Shown here: positions 18,423 through 28,251 of the stretch, one piece after another | Layout of the letters: every line of letters begins with the position of its first letter | Position numbering within the stretch: position 1 is the stretch's first letter | NCBI RefSeq assembly: GCF_024436435.1 | Contig: NZ_JAFMZP010000004.1 | Span: forward strand, 496,001-560,000 | DNA length: 64,000 bases | Direction: 5' to 3' | Source of the DNA: Desertivirga xinjiangensis | GTDB lineage: Bacteria > Bacteroidota > Bacteroidia > Sphingobacteriales > Sphingobacteriaceae | Position numbers and translations under genes: made by a program | Notes under the pieces: model-generated | What the model was told of the DNA's origin: nothing | The model's database searches: none | What the model saw: the letters and a program-made list of their open reading frames with translations, nothing else

Positions 18423-20741
18423 ATGAAAACTGAAATTCTGGACTTGGGTCTTATAGACAAAAAGCTGATCCCAGCAAAATCAGAGCTATCTTTTCAGCCG
18501 TTTGTTGCTTTTTTACAAAGCCTAATTGACGATCAGCCACTAAAGGAGGACCTTTTCAGAAGTTTTATCTTAAAGTTTGAAAGAGCTTTTACGGGACGGG
18601 AGAGCATAACAATTGAAGAGACTGCGGAATTTGAAGAGCTCCTTGAAATGATTTATATGTTCGTAACTCCCATTATTTCCAAAGAAAGCAAACATGTGTG
18701 GGCGTTGAGTACCCCTGTTCCAGGAGAAATTTTTTATAGCACCGATGCTTTTTATAGTTTCTATATTGGTGATAACTCAAATGCGCCAATTGGCGATTTT
18801 GAAACCAAGAACATCCTGTCTGGTAAAGAAAAAGTTTTTTTTTACCAGCTAATTTTACGTAGATTCTATAATATTGATTCGAGTGTTTACACCGATAGCC
18901 ACATTCAAGGTTTAAATCCAAAGGACAATAACCCTGTATTTTATAGAATTCACATTGATACACGCTTCCTAAATATTTCTTACTCCGGCGACCTCCCACA
19001 GTTAGATACACAATTAATAGAGACCTGGCTTCTTGATCCAAAGGGAGAGAAGTACCTTGAAAACTTATTACCTCTTTCGAATTTCCAGATTAAGGGTTTT
19101 TCCATTCTTGAATTTACCGATGTTACAGAAGAACATGCCATCGAAAACCTCAAGAATATCATTGTTGACCACAAAGAAGAAATTTTTAGCGAAGGAATAA
19201 ATGAAACACTTCAATCATTGGTTGGAAAGAGAAATTTAAGATTTGGGATATTGCCTTTTATTAAACTAAACAATCGGACAATATATCTGAGCGAGAGCTC
19301 CACTAGTAGCATTCTTATGAACGCGGCGATTAAATACCGGGTTAAGCAAGATATTTATCACCAGCTGGTAGAACAGTTTGAGAATAATCCGGAAGCAATC
19401 CTTCATAATAATATTTCTTCGAGCCAATTTACTGAAGAACCTTTGATAAAAATTCTTAAGTATGCGGGAATAGAATCATTTGCCTTACTTGCTGTAGTGT
19501 TCCTAAAAAAAGTTGTTGGGGTACTGGAAGTGTATTCCCCAGATAAGGTATTTATTGACAAGCTTGTACTTTCTAAGCTACAAGGAGCAATGCCCTATAT
19601 CGGACAGTTAGTTAAACATATTTCCGACAATTTCGCAAACTCAATTGAACAGGCAGTAAGTGATAATTTCACTTCAATTAAATCTCCCGTAAAATGGAAA
19701 TTTAAAGAGGTGGTAGGCACATATTTGAACGCGCCTGATATTTCTACCGCTGAGATAGGCCGGGTAAAGTTCGAAAAACTCTACCCATTTTATGGCGCAA
19801 TTGATATTAGGCAGTCGTCTATAGAAAGAAATAATGCCGTATTAGAAGATATTACAGATCAAATAGAGTTACTCACAAAGATATTGAATGATCCGCTAAC
19901 ATCTTTGAATGATCCCTTAGCTGAAGTTTTGCTGATGAATAAGCAAAAATGGTTAGGCTATTTTGACGACTTTAAAGAAACAGGTGATGAAATTACTTTC
20001 AATAGTGTAGTTCAGGAGGAGGTTGAGCCCTTTCTTATAGAGGCTGCAGAAGCTTCCCTTGAGGCTAATGAATTGATAAAACCCTATCTACAGTCTATCT
20101 CGGAAACTGAAGGAGCGTTCCACAAACACCGCAGGGAACTTGAATCATCCATGCATATAATAAATAGTAGTATTAATCAGCATCTCACGACCTACCAGAA
20201 AGAGCTTCAAAATTTCTTTCCTCATTACTTTGACAGGTTTAGAACAGATGGAGTAGAATATGACATTTATTTAGGGCAATCTATTGCACCCTACAGAACC
20301 TTTAGCATGGAACATGTGAAACATATGCGGTTGTGGCAGCTAAAAAGCATGGCTGAGATCGGGTTAATTACCCGGAACCTTCGATCTAAAATGTTAAAAG
20401 ATCTGCAAACAACCCAGCTTATCTTTATTCATTCATCGCCTATTACTATCGGGTTTCGCAATGACGAAAAACGTTTCGATGTAGAAGGTGGATCAAGTAT
20501 CCGCTACGAAGTAGTGAAAAAACGAATTGATAAAGTTCTCATAAAAAGCACTCACGAACGTTTAACTCAGCCTGATAAAATTGCCATGGTATATTTCAGT
20601 CAATCTGAAGAAAATGAATACCTCGAATATATTTTGATACTTCAGCAGCAGGGGCTTTTGAAAGATGAACTGGAGTTTTTAGAGTTGGAAGACTTGCAAG
20701 GGGTCCATGGATTGAAAGCTCTCAGGGTGAGGATCAATTAA
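18423..20741 (+). CDS. Large cytoplasmic GAF-domain-type protein
   Basis: 772 residues without signal peptide or obvious membrane helix. The central region (about 330-400; IESFALLAVVFLKKVVGVLE, then VYSP) looks like a GAF fold. The N- and C-terminal parts are helical, with no kinase, cyclase or HTH motif recognised. Proteins of this size and pattern are common beside histidine kinases in Sphingobacteriaceae, and here two PAS kinases follow. It may be a sensory partner of those kinases, but its output is unknown. Confidence 0.55.
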   Translation: MKTEILDLGLIDKKLIPAKSELSFQPFVAFLQSLIDDQPLKEDLFRSFILKFERAFTGRESITIEETAEFEELLEMIYMFVTPIISKESKHVWALSTPVPGEIFYSTDAFYSFYIGDNSNAPIGDFETKNILSGKEKVFFYQLILRRFYNIDSSVYTDSHIQGLNPKDNNPVFYRIHIDTRFLNISYSGDLPQLDTQLIETWLLDPKGEKYLENLLPLSNFQIKGFSILEFTDVTEEHAIENLKNIIVDHKEEIFSEGINETLQSLVGKRNLRFGILPFIKLNNRTIYLSESSTSSILMNAAIKYRVKQDIYHQLVEQFENNPEAILHNNISSSQFTEEPLIKILKYAGIESFALLAVVFLKKVVGVLEVYSPDKVFIDKLVLSKLQGAMPYIGQLVKHISDNFANSIEQAVSDNFTSIKSPVKWKFKEVVGTYLNAPDISTAEIGRVKFEKLYPFYGAIDIRQSSIERNNAVLEDITDQIELLTKILNDPLTSLNDPLAEVLLMNKQKWLGYFDDFKETGDEITFNSVVQEEVEPFLIEAAEASLEANELIKPYLQSISETEGAFHKHRRELESSMHIINSSINQHLTTYQKELQNFFPHYFDRFRTDGVEYDIYLGQSIAPYRTFSMEHVKHMRLWQLKSMAEIGLITRNLRSKMLKDLQTTQLIFIHSSPITIGFRNDEKRFDVEGGSSIRYEVVKKRIDKVLIKSTHERLTQPDKIAMVYFSQSEENEYLEYILILQQQGLLKDELEFLELEDLQGVHGLKALRVRIN

Positions 20742-20830
20742 AGAGCAAATTGAAAGGAGAATACGGATAGACCCGGGACTTTACGCAATTTCATAGAATA
20801 ATCTCTACAAAGCTTTATCTTAGCAACGAT

Positions 20831-22024
20831 ATGGAAGAGGAAGACAAGGATTTAAATAATTTTCAGGAAACAATAACGGCGCTAAAAACTGAAAACTCTT
20901 CGTTAAGGAAAGAGATACAGCAACTTCAATCTGCTATAAATCCTGCCGCAGATCAACAAGCGTACGAAGAAAGCCAGGTCCGTTTTAGAACTATCTTCGA
21001 ATTATCGACTTTAGGAAATAAGGTTATCGCCTCCGATTTGAAGATCATACAAGTTAATCCGGCGATGGTCTCTCTTTTGGGATATAACAGTAAAGACGAT
21101 ATTATTGGTACTCGTATCCTTGATTATTCGCCTGAAAGCTACCACGAACACTGGAGGAATCTTCAGCAGCAATTATGGGAGAAATCCACACCTTCTTTCA
21201 GCTTAGAAACTGTACTCATTAAAAAAGATGGCTCAGAGATCTGGGTAAGCGTTACATCTATCTTATTTCCTGATAACGGTGAAACTTTAGGATATACTAT
21301 CATTGAGGACATCACCGAAAAACATGCCTTGAAACTTCATAAGGAAGAATTTATAAGCATAGCAAGTCATGAGCTTAAAACGCCGATTACCAGCTTAAAA
21401 GCTGTACTACAGTTATTAAACAGGATGTTTAAGAAGGAATCGGCTATTACTGAAAAAATGGCTACCCTGGCCAATGAAGCGCAACTGTACACTTCAAAAG
21501 TAATTCACCTGATTGAAGATCTGTTAAATACTTCCAAATTTGAACGGGGCGAGCTATCTATCCATAAAAGGAGATTTCCTCTTTCAGATGTTATCGAAGG
21601 CTGTTGCAATCATGTAAAATTGGATAGAAAGCATTATGTAACCCACTTAGGCGATCTGTCTACCGTAGTATATGCCGATCGCCACAAAATCGACCAGATA
21701 CTAGTAAACTTCGTTAACAATGCCGTTAAATACGCATCCGAGTCAGAGGAAATCTCAATTATTGTAGAACGCCTTGCTAACAGCACGAAAATATCTGTTA
21801 AGGATAGAGGAAAAGGAATTCCAGCCGAAGACTTACCTCACCTTTTTGACCGTTATTATCAGGTAGTGAAAGGGGAGAAACAAAGTTCGGGTTTAGGCCT
21901 GGGTCTTTATATTTCTAAGGAGATCATTAAAAGCCATGGCGGGGAAATTGGAGTTGAAAGCAAGCTGGGCGAGGGGACAACCTTTTGGTTTACATTGCCA
22001 GACGAACAAAAGGAACATGAGTAA
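20831..22024 (+). CDS. Cytoplasmic PAS-domain sensor histidine kinase
   Basis: 397 residues with no membrane helix. An N-terminal coiled coil (LKTENSSLRKEIQQLQSAI) precedes a PAS domain at about 48-165 (VRFRTIFELSTLGNKVIAS, GYTIIEDITE). HisKA contains ISIASHELKTPITSLKA with H180. The ATPase domain has QILVNFVNNAVKYA, VKDRGKGIP, HLFDRYYQV and GLGLGLYIS. No receiver gene is adjacent, so it is an orphan kinase. It is a close paralogue of the next gene. The start follows an A-rich leader after the GAF-type gene. Confidence 0.92.
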   Translation: MEEEDKDLNNFQETITALKTENSSLRKEIQQLQSAINPAADQQAYEESQVRFRTIFELSTLGNKVIASDLKIIQVNPAMVSLLGYNSKDDIIGTRILDYSPESYHEHWRNLQQQLWEKSTPSFSLETVLIKKDGSEIWVSVTSILFPDNGETLGYTIIEDITEKHALKLHKEEFISIASHELKTPITSLKAVLQLLNRMFKKESAITEKMATLANEAQLYTSKVIHLIEDLLNTSKFERGELSIHKRRFPLSDVIEGCCNHVKLDRKHYVTHLGDLSTVVYADRHKIDQILVNFVNNAVKYASESEEISIIVERLANSTKISVKDRGKGIPAEDLPHLFDRYYQVVKGEKQSSGLGLGLYISKEIIKSHGGEIGVESKLGEGTTFWFTLPDEQKEHE

Positions 22025-22131
22025 TGCAACTCGTAAAACAAAAATCGCTGTACCTGCTTATATAACAGAGTACTATTCTTATCACCGGATAAATAAATGT
22101 ATTATAGATCTTCGGGAATACCTCAACGCCC

Positions 22132-23283
22132 ATGGATACTATACAATCATTAAAAAGGCAGATTCAACTCCTTCAATCAGAAGTTCAAGAGCTTAAAAAA
22201 AGTCAAAATTCTAATAAGGTTATTAGTCACAAACAATTAGGCTATAAAGACTCGCAAATACGTTTTCGAACTATATTCGAATGCTCTCGCCTTGCTAATA
22301 AGGTAATATCCTCGGACTTTAAAATCTTGGAAGTAAATCCTGCTTTTGTGAACTTATTAGGATATTCAAAAGCAGAGCTACTAGGCAATAAAATCCTTGA
22401 TTACTCTCCAGCTGAACATCAGGCTGACTGGCAACTACTGCAGGAAAAGCTTTGGAACGGGTCTACCCCGGCATTTAATTTAGAAACTTGTTTAAAAAAG
22501 AAAGATGGCTCTCTTATCTGGTGTAATATAAACTCTATTTTATTTGAGGATAACGGGCAAACTTTAGGCTACACAATACTAGAAGATATCTCTATAAAAA
22601 GGGAGATGAGGCTTTATAGAGATGATTTTTTAAATCTGGCCAGTCACGAATTAAAAACTCCTGTTACAAGCCTTAAGGCTGTTGTTCAGGTAATGAACCG
22701 AATGATTGATAAACATACAGATATTCCTCAAAAAATCGTTCAACTGGCCATTGATGCTGATCGATATATCATAAAGTTAACCCATTTAATAAATGATCTT
22801 TTAAATTCAACCAAGGTAAGCGGAGACAACTTAACTTTAAATAAAACGAGCTTTACAGTCGGTCAACTTATAGAAGACTGTTGTAAACATATTACTTTAA
22901 AAGGGACACATCACGTGGACTGTTTCGGAGACTTATCAACGCCTCTGTTTGCTGACAAGCAAAAGATTGATCAGGTATTGGTTAATCTGATTAATAACGC
23001 CGTAAAATACGCTCCGGACGATTTAGCAATCGACGTTCAAGTCGAAGATCTGAACGATAGTCTTAAGATTTCAATATCTGATAGAGGTTGCGGGATCTCT
23101 CCGGAGCACGTCCCCTATCTATTTGAAAAATATTACCGAGTCAATAAGAGCGGAAATCAGGGTTCTGGGATCGGATTGGGTCTTTATATTTGTGCTGAGA
23201 TTATAAAAAGTCATAAAGGAGTAATAGGTGTAGAGAGTACCTTGAATGAAGGAACTACATTTTGGTTTACCTTACCTAAATAA
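22132..23283 (+). CDS. Cytoplasmic PAS-domain sensor histidine kinase, tandem paralogue
   Basis: 383 residues with the same layout as its neighbour. A coiled coil (RQIQLLQSEVQELKKSQ) is followed by PAS (IRFRTIFECSRLANKVISS, GYTILEDIS) and HisKA with H172 in NLASHELKTPVTSLKA. The ATPase boxes are QVLVNLINNAVKYA, ISDRGCGIS and GIGLGLYIC. The high similarity across PAS, HisKA and ATPase shows a tandem duplication. No response regulator is encoded nearby. Confidence 0.92.
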   Translation: MDTIQSLKRQIQLLQSEVQELKKSQNSNKVISHKQLGYKDSQIRFRTIFECSRLANKVISSDFKILEVNPAFVNLLGYSKAELLGNKILDYSPAEHQADWQLLQEKLWNGSTPAFNLETCLKKKDGSLIWCNINSILFEDNGQTLGYTILEDISIKREMRLYRDDFLNLASHELKTPVTSLKAVVQVMNRMIDKHTDIPQKIVQLAIDADRYIIKLTHLINDLLNSTKVSGDNLTLNKTSFTVGQLIEDCCKHITLKGTHHVDCFGDLSTPLFADKQKIDQVLVNLINNAVKYAPDDLAIDVQVEDLNDSLKISISDRGCGISPEHVPYLFEKYYRVNKSGNQGSGIGLGLYICAEIIKSHKGVIGVESTLNEGTTFWFTLPK

Positions 23284-23308
23284 ATATATTGGTTCACCAT
23301 TAAAATTA

Positions 23309-23518
23309 CTAAAGTGGCAAACTAAAATAAAACGTTGAACCTTTACCCACCTCACTCTCTACCCAAATCTCTCCGTAATGCCCGCGAATAATTTCTGCAC
23401 TTAAGTATAAACCTATACCAAATCCAGCAATGTGCTGGGTTTGATTACTCTCCACCCGATAGTACCGATCAAAAACCCTTTGTTTGTCTCCTACAGATAA
23501 ACCTATCCCGGATACCAT
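23309..23518 (-). pseudogene. C-terminal ATPase remnant of a third histidine kinase
   Basis: A 69-codon open stretch contains QRVFDRYYRVE, FGIGLYLSAEII and GEIWVESEVGKGSTFYFSLP. This is the F-box to G2-box end of a histidine kinase like the two genes to its left, but on the opposite strand. It lacks HisKA, the N box and the sensor region. It begins right after the stop of the minus-strand GH2 gene, so the rest was lost at that junction. Confidence 0.8.
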
Positions 23519-23531
23519 GCAGGAAAGGATC

Positions 23532-25994
23532 TTAGTTCACGCTGATTTTTAAACCACCAGAGTTTAGCCCTTTTGATTTAACTTTTAAGGATACACTTCC
23601 TTTTTTATACCCGGATCTGAGTATAACCATCGCCCTGCCGTTAAATAATTTGGGTTGTAGAGAATTGAAACTTTCCATGTCATTTGGTGCGGCGTTACCC
23701 GAAGCAACGATCCGACCTGCCTTTCCAGTCAATGAGATGTCAACTTTTCTACCTGACTCCATAACAACTTTACCATTCTGATCTACAAGTTCAATCAGCA
23801 CATATGAAAGCGACTGCCCATTCGCCGACAGATCTTTGCGGTCGGCCGATAATCTCAACATTCTTTTCGTTCCTGGTGTAGACAGTATAATGGAATCGCC
23901 TGCTACACCATTAATATCTTCAACTGCTTTAAGCGTTCCCGGATGATAAGGGATTTTGAAGGTAGTTTTGTAAATACTGTCTGTTTTTTGTTCAGCCAGA
24001 AATTTACCATTAAGAAAAAGCTTGATTTTTGGTGCTCTGGAATAGACGTTTACAGAAACCTCTTTATCGATTTGTTCCGGAAAATTCCATTGCAGGGTTT
24101 CCTCTGGCCAGCCCCAGAAGCTAACTTTTCTAATCTTTCCTGGTTTGGCCGGCAATTCTACTGCCATAGTAATGTTTCGCTGTTTCCAAACAACATCCCG
24201 ATAGTAGGACTGAGGCTTTTTAATACCCAGCAAATCAATGTCTCCACACCAGGCATTGTACCATGGCCAATCCTGAAAAAAGTGTAGGTTTTCAGAGGGA
24301 TCAACTTCAATGGAGCTACCCAGACCTGATTCACCCAAATAGTCCATTGCCGTCCAGATGAAATCCCCTATTACATAAGGTAATTTTTCTACTTTATTCC
24401 AATTAGCTGCGGCTTCGGTGGCTACACTTTCAGTGCCTAGCATGATTCGGTTGGGAAATCTGGCGTGATCACGCTCATACAGTGACCACATGTAATTATA
24501 GCCAGCTACGTCCAGGGAACGAAACGCATTGTCGATCGGGACTCTGTTCTTGCGTTCTTTATCCCACTGGTTGTTTACCCCAGCGGTGATGGCCCTCGTT
24601 GTATCGTATTTTAGCACTTCCTTTCTCAGGTAGGCTGCGATTTCCATACCTCTGTCAGTTAGCCTTTCATAAATTTCATTACCAATACTCCACATAATGA
24701 CCGACGGTTTATTGCGATCTCTTAGCACCAGCGATCTGATATCTCTTGCACTCCATTCTTTAAAATACTGATGATAATCATCGGGGTTTTTCTTTTTCTC
24801 CCATTGATCAAAAGCTTCATTTATTACCAGCATTCCGAGGCGATCGCAGGCTTGCATAAAACTTTCTGACATGGGATTATGTGATCGAACAGCTATGAAT
24901 CCATTGGCTTTTAGAAGCTCAATCTTTCTTTTTTCAGCCCGGTCATATGCTGCTGCACCGAGCAGGCCATTATCGTGATGGATGCATCCCCCTTTCAGAT
25001 CCAGAGACTGACCATTGATCTGGAACCCTTTGTCAACGGAAAAAGCAATAGTACGAATGCCAAAAGGTAAGGTAACGATATCCTGAACACCGTTTTTATT
25101 GCTCAATGTCAACTTTAAGGTATAAAGGGCCGGACTTGTCACATTCCATAGTTTGGGACTAGTTACCATGAAATCAAAAGCCATTGCTGCGGTATCATTT
25201 GCCGCGTAAGGAACAGGTCTGTGTTCCTTACCAACAATTTCTCCTCCGGGACTGATAAGCACTGCATCAACTACCAGATTTTTATCAGACTTCCTTTGGA
25301 TCACCGTTGTGCTTATGTTCAGCTTTGCTTTGTCTTCATGTATGGAGGTAGTCTGGACAGAACTAAGCCAGTCATCTATATACGAGTGACCAGTCTTGAT
25401 CAGATAAATGTGCCTGTAAATGCCCGATCCGGCATACCACCTTGAATTTTTTCCTTTATTAACTACTCTTATTGCAATTACATTTTTTTTCCCGGGCGCA
25501 TTACAATATGGCGTAATGTCAAAGCGGAAGGTGCTGTAACCATACATGTTCTCCCATGCTTTCTTTCCGTTTATCCATATTTCTGATTGGTTGTATATAC
25601 CCTCAAAATACAATTCATGTCTTTTCCCAGCGTCGGCCGAAGCTATCGTAAATGTTTTTCGATACCATCCTTCCCCTCCCAGTGTCTGGCCTGTTGCAGC
25701 TCCACCCGGGCTTTCCTTGCTGAATGGACCTATCGTTTTACCAGGAACTTGATTTTTGAGTGGCTCAATGCTCCAATCGTGAGGAAGATCCACTGAGCGC
25801 CAGTAACGGTCATCAAATTCATACGTTTTCGCCTGTTCTGCAACACCCAGATAAAACTTCCACCCACTGTCAAAAAGTTGTTTCCTGTCATCTGCATGCG
25901 TAAATGCAGGGATTGACAGCAACATAATAAATAGAAATAGTGTAGAAATAAAAGAAGTTTGAACTGTATGTTTCGTGGGAAGTGATTTAAACAT
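23532..25994 (-). CDS. GH2-family beta-galactosidase-like hydrolase, secreted
   Basis: The ATG at 25994 is preferred; upstream in-frame codons lie before the likely promoter. The protein has about 820 residues and a signal peptide (STLFLFIMLLSIPAFTHA). GH2 hallmarks are DLPHDWSIEPLKNQVPG, LKGGCIHHDNGLLGAA and IRSHNPMSESFMQACDRLG. The acid/base is E440 in MWSIGNE and the nucleophile is E522 in IMLGTES. C-terminal DUF4982 and invasin-like domains are present. It stands alone with its own -7 element, away from the galactan operon. GH2 also includes glucuronidases and mannosidases, so the sugar specificity is inferred. Confidence 0.9.
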   Translation of the reverse strand: MFKSLPTKHTVQTSFISTLFLFIMLLSIPAFTHADDRKQLFDSGWKFYLGVAEQAKTYEFDDRYWRSVDLPHDWSIEPLKNQVPGKTIGPFSKESPGGAATGQTLGGEGWYRKTFTIASADAGKRHELYFEGIYNQSEIWINGKKAWENMYGYSTFRFDITPYCNAPGKKNVIAIRVVNKGKNSRWYAGSGIYRHIYLIKTGHSYIDDWLSSVQTTSIHEDKAKLNISTTVIQRKSDKNLVVDAVLISPGGEIVGKEHRPVPYAANDTAAMAFDFMVTSPKLWNVTSPALYTLKLTLSNKNGVQDIVTLPFGIRTIAFSVDKGFQINGQSLDLKGGCIHHDNGLLGAAAYDRAEKRKIELLKANGFIAVRSHNPMSESFMQACDRLGMLVINEAFDQWEKKKNPDDYHQYFKEWSARDIRSLVLRDRNKPSVIMWSIGNEIYERLTDRGMEIAAYLRKEVLKYDTTRAITAGVNNQWDKERKNRVPIDNAFRSLDVAGYNYMWSLYERDHARFPNRIMLGTESVATEAAANWNKVEKLPYVIGDFIWTAMDYLGESGLGSSIEVDPSENLHFFQDWPWYNAWCGDIDLLGIKKPQSYYRDVVWKQRNITMAVELPAKPGKIRKVSFWGWPEETLQWNFPEQIDKEVSVNVYSRAPKIKLFLNGKFLAEQKTDSIYKTTFKIPYHPGTLKAVEDINGVAGDSIILSTPGTKRMLRLSADRKDLSANGQSLSYVLIELVDQNGKVVMESGRKVDISLTGKAGRIVASGNAAPNDMESFNSLQPKLFNGRAMVILRSGYKKGSVSLKVKSKGLNSGGLKISVN

Positions 25995-26020
25995 GAAGAT
26001 TTCTGAATAAACGGTAAAAA

Positions 26021-26028
26021 CAAAAGTA
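26021..26028 (-). promoter_or_regulatory. -7 element (TACTTTTG) of the second GH2 gene
   Basis: On the minus strand the sequence TACTTTTG matches TAnnTTTG exactly and lies 26 bases before the chosen ATG at 25994. This supports that start over the longer reading frame. Confidence 0.5.
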
Positions 26029-26135
26029 CGAATAACTACTAAATACAGTACACAAGATTCACGAGTTGACAAGTTTCACTGGCATCTTACAGACTAGCCA
26101 GCCGGGAGGTTAGAAATTCAGAAATATCCAAAGCT

Positions 26136-26385
26136 GGCGTTCCATAAGTTGACGCTTCCTTTCTTCAATGAAATCTATTTGAGCCAGAGGGTAAAGATAC
26201 CGGCCGTCTTTATTCTTCGGATAGGGGACTCCCCCTTTGGGAAACAGAATTAATGTCGAAATTTGCTTTTTCTTATAGTAAGGGCTCTTGTGATGGCAAT
26301 GCTTTTATCGTCACTGTTCTGCGGGCAGTCTTTTCAATATTCGCAAAATGGCCAGGTGTAACTCATCGGATGAGCAGTCCCGGAG
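26136..26385 (-). pseudogene. DUF1963 (YwqG-type) gene fragment joined to an Rpn scrap
   Basis: On the minus strand this reads NIEKTARRTVTIKALPSQEP and then, through frameshifts, the segment homologous to the DUF1963 remnant at 33664-33996. At the 26136-26155 end the sequence changes to a short piece of Rpn coding sequence (the VNLW part of GGVNLWKYELPP). No intact frame remains. The gap 26073-26387 holds nothing else recognisable. Confidence 0.65.
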
Positions 26386-26387
26386 TC

Positions 26388-26651
26388 CTATAACCCTTCT
26401 ATTTCTTCAGCTGAAAGTTTAGTAAATTTCACGATCTGTGCAACAGGTAATCCATCTCTTTTCATTTCGGCAGCGATTTCAATGGCCTTCTCTAATTCAC
26501 CTTCTAACTTACCTTCCAACTTACCTTCTTCTCTTTCTTGCTTTTTGATAACTTCTATGATTCCCATGGTGATTTTTCCTCCTGTTATTTGCTGGTTCTC
26601 CTGATCAAAAATACGACTAATTTCCTCATTTGTAATGTACCAACGACCATT
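26388..26651 (-). pseudogene. C-terminal fragment of an Rpn-type PD-(D/E)XK nuclease
   Basis: The frame ends with GLPVAQIVKFTKLSAEEIEGL, preceded by a charged KLEGKLEGELEKAIEIA segment and ITMGIIEVIKKQEREE. This matches the C-terminal tails of the other Rpn copies in the window (KATGLSTEEVEGL, KATGLSIEDIERL) but is a divergent subtype. The catalytic domain is missing. The frame itself is intact and remains open a further 33 codons upstream, so expression of a short C-terminal protein is possible. Confidence 0.65.
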
Positions 26652-26689
26652 TTCCTTATTGCAAATAAGCAATGACAAACAATATAGAT

Positions 26690-27062
26690 ATGGATAAGAT
26701 CCTAACAGAACACGACATCCTCGAACAGGAAAATAAACTCTACAGCGCAATCAAACAAGGCGATGTATCCTTGCTTGATGAATTATTGCATGATGATCTT
26801 TTGTTCATCCTTCCAGGCGGAGAAGTAAATACTAAAGAGATCGATCTGGATACCTATCGTGGTGGAGCATTGAAGGTTGACGAACTTCTTCCCAAAATTG
26901 AAAACCTGAACATCATCGATGATGGCGGTTGTTACTCTGACAATGAAATTGACGGGAAAGTTTGATAATATGCCATTTGAAGGTCACTACCGATACATCC
27001 GGTTTTGGAAGAAATTCGATAAAGGCATTAAAGTGGTAGGTGGAAGCGGAATAGCTATCTAA
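26690..27062 (+). pseudogene. NTF2-like (DUF4440/SnoaL-type) protein, frameshifted
   Basis: From 26690 the frame reads MDKILTEHDILEQENKLYSA and LLDELLHDDLLFILPGGEV. Near 26926 the correct reading moves to another frame, which gives VTLTMKLTGKFDNMPFEGHY and FWKKFDKGIKVVGGSGIAI, then a stop at 27060. Both halves fit one NTF2-like protein of about 123 residues. A one-base indel (or a sequencing error) splits it. Confidence 0.75.
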
Positions 27063-27108
27063 CCGGTGATGAGCTGGAAATATTTATACTAACTGAAGGA
27101 TGCCAAAA

Positions 27109-27131
27109 GGAGCTGCGAACAACGCAGCTCC
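27109..27131 (-). terminator. Terminator of the RNA-repair operon
   Basis: GGAGCTGCG and CGCAGCTCC form a perfect nine-pair stem with a five-base loop. On the minus strand it is followed by TTTT, 14 bases after the HD-Pnk stop. On the plus strand it also closes the NTF2-like pseudogene, so it may work both ways. Confidence 0.8.
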
Positions 27132-27144
27132 CTTAAATTATCCG

Positions 27145-28251
27145 TCAACTGATAGAATATTCAACCTTGTGCGCCTCCCAGGCTGCGGGAACCTCCAATT
27201 TATCAATTAAACGTTCCATAACATTGCCCGGCACCATCGCTTCACGTTTAGTGTTCTGTTGTTTAAGAACTAAATACGGAGCTTCGATATACACTATTCG
27301 GACACTTGCGCCATAAGACGTGAAAAGTTCAATCAGCTGAGAACGCATTTGAGCGGTAATGTTTGTCGCGTTCCACACAAAGCCCTTTTTCTTTCTTAGC
27401 ATAACCTTAGCTTTTTCTTTAGCCTCCTGAATCACTTTGCCATTTGCCTTTTTATCCGTTGGCGAAATCCGTTTTTCCCGACGAATATCATCCAGCGAAA
27501 TCACCGGAATATCAGTGAATTGCGTCTTTATATAAGTATCTTTTCCGGCTCCCGGCAAACCTGCCAGTAATATCACTTCAGCTTCCGGCTCCTGGTACGG
27601 GACATAGTCTGCTGAACTGTTCTCTTTTTGCAAGTAGTACATCCGGGCATGAGCAGACTTGAAATCCCTTCGGGTTCCCCAACAGTTATTATCGCGGCAA
27701 AACTCTTCAAAGCAGTCAATTCGGTACAATAAATCATCCTTATCCTGGCAGATCCGACCAAGGGCGTCAGCTTTAGCAAGTAGTGTTAGCCATTCCATAT
27801 TCACCTCGTAACTTGCCTTAATCAAGGTTTTCAACGGATCTGGTTTTTCAAGCAGCCATAAGGGCAAGCCATGGTAACGCACCAAAGCCACAATCTGCTC
27901 TCTTGTCCAAAACGGCGTGGAAACTTCACGGTAAAGGATTTGCCGCGATTTCATTGCCCCTTTCCTTGCATGCCCATGAGCGGTGATGCTGCCATCAGCT
28001 TCTGTCACAGTTGTACTGTATTTTTCATTATCGTGAAGCAAAGCAGCAGCCCATAAAATCTCCTGATCCAAGGCTTCCAGTTTCTGATAAGCCGGAAATG
28101 CTTCCAGAGCTTCTAAAACCATTCGGGTGTGGATCGCAACATTTCCCTCAGCATGATGACGAGGATCCTGTGGCACCCTTTCCATCCGCTTAACCCAGTC
28201 AAAATTTTCACATAGGAAATCCCAGTCTTTATTTTTAGTGATAGTCCACAT
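27145..28251 (-). CDS. HD-Pnk: HD phosphoesterase fused to polynucleotide 5'-kinase (RNA end healing)
   Basis: 368 residues in two domains. The N-terminal HD phosphohydrolase (about 20-200) has HHAEGNVAIHT and AALLHDNEK with HD at 73-74, plus ITAHGHARKG. The C-terminal P-loop kinase has ILLAGLPGAGKDT (Walker A at 231-239), VISLDDIRREKR and FVWNATNI. The architecture matches Runella slithyformis HD-Pnk, which removes 2',3'-cyclic or 3'-phosphates and phosphorylates 5'-OH ends. It overlaps the upstream RNA ligase gene by 17 bases, so the pair encodes end healing plus sealing. The operon ends at a strong terminator. Confidence 0.88.
   Translation of the reverse strand: MWTITKNKDWDFLCENFDWVKRMERVPQDPRHHAEGNVAIHTRMVLEALEAFPAYQKLEALDQEILWAAALLHDNEKYSTTVTEADGSITAHGHARKGAMKSRQILYREVSTPFWTREQIVALVRYHGLPLWLLEKPDPLKTLIKASYEVNMEWLTLLAKADALGRICQDKDDLLYRIDCFEEFCRDNNCWGTRRDFKSAHARMYYLQKENSSADYVPYQEPEAEVILLAGLPGAGKDTYIKTQFTDIPVISLDDIRREKRISPTDKKANGKVIQEAKEKAKVMLRKKKGFVWNATNITAQMRSQLIELFTSYGASVRIVYIEAPYLVLKQQNTKREAMVPGNVMERLIDKLEVPAAWEAHKVEYSIS

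Noticed and set aside
20761-20769. Half-site ATACGGATA before the PAS kinase as a second response-regulator operator
   Set aside because: A nine-base match is expected by chance in a window of this size, and no second half is present.
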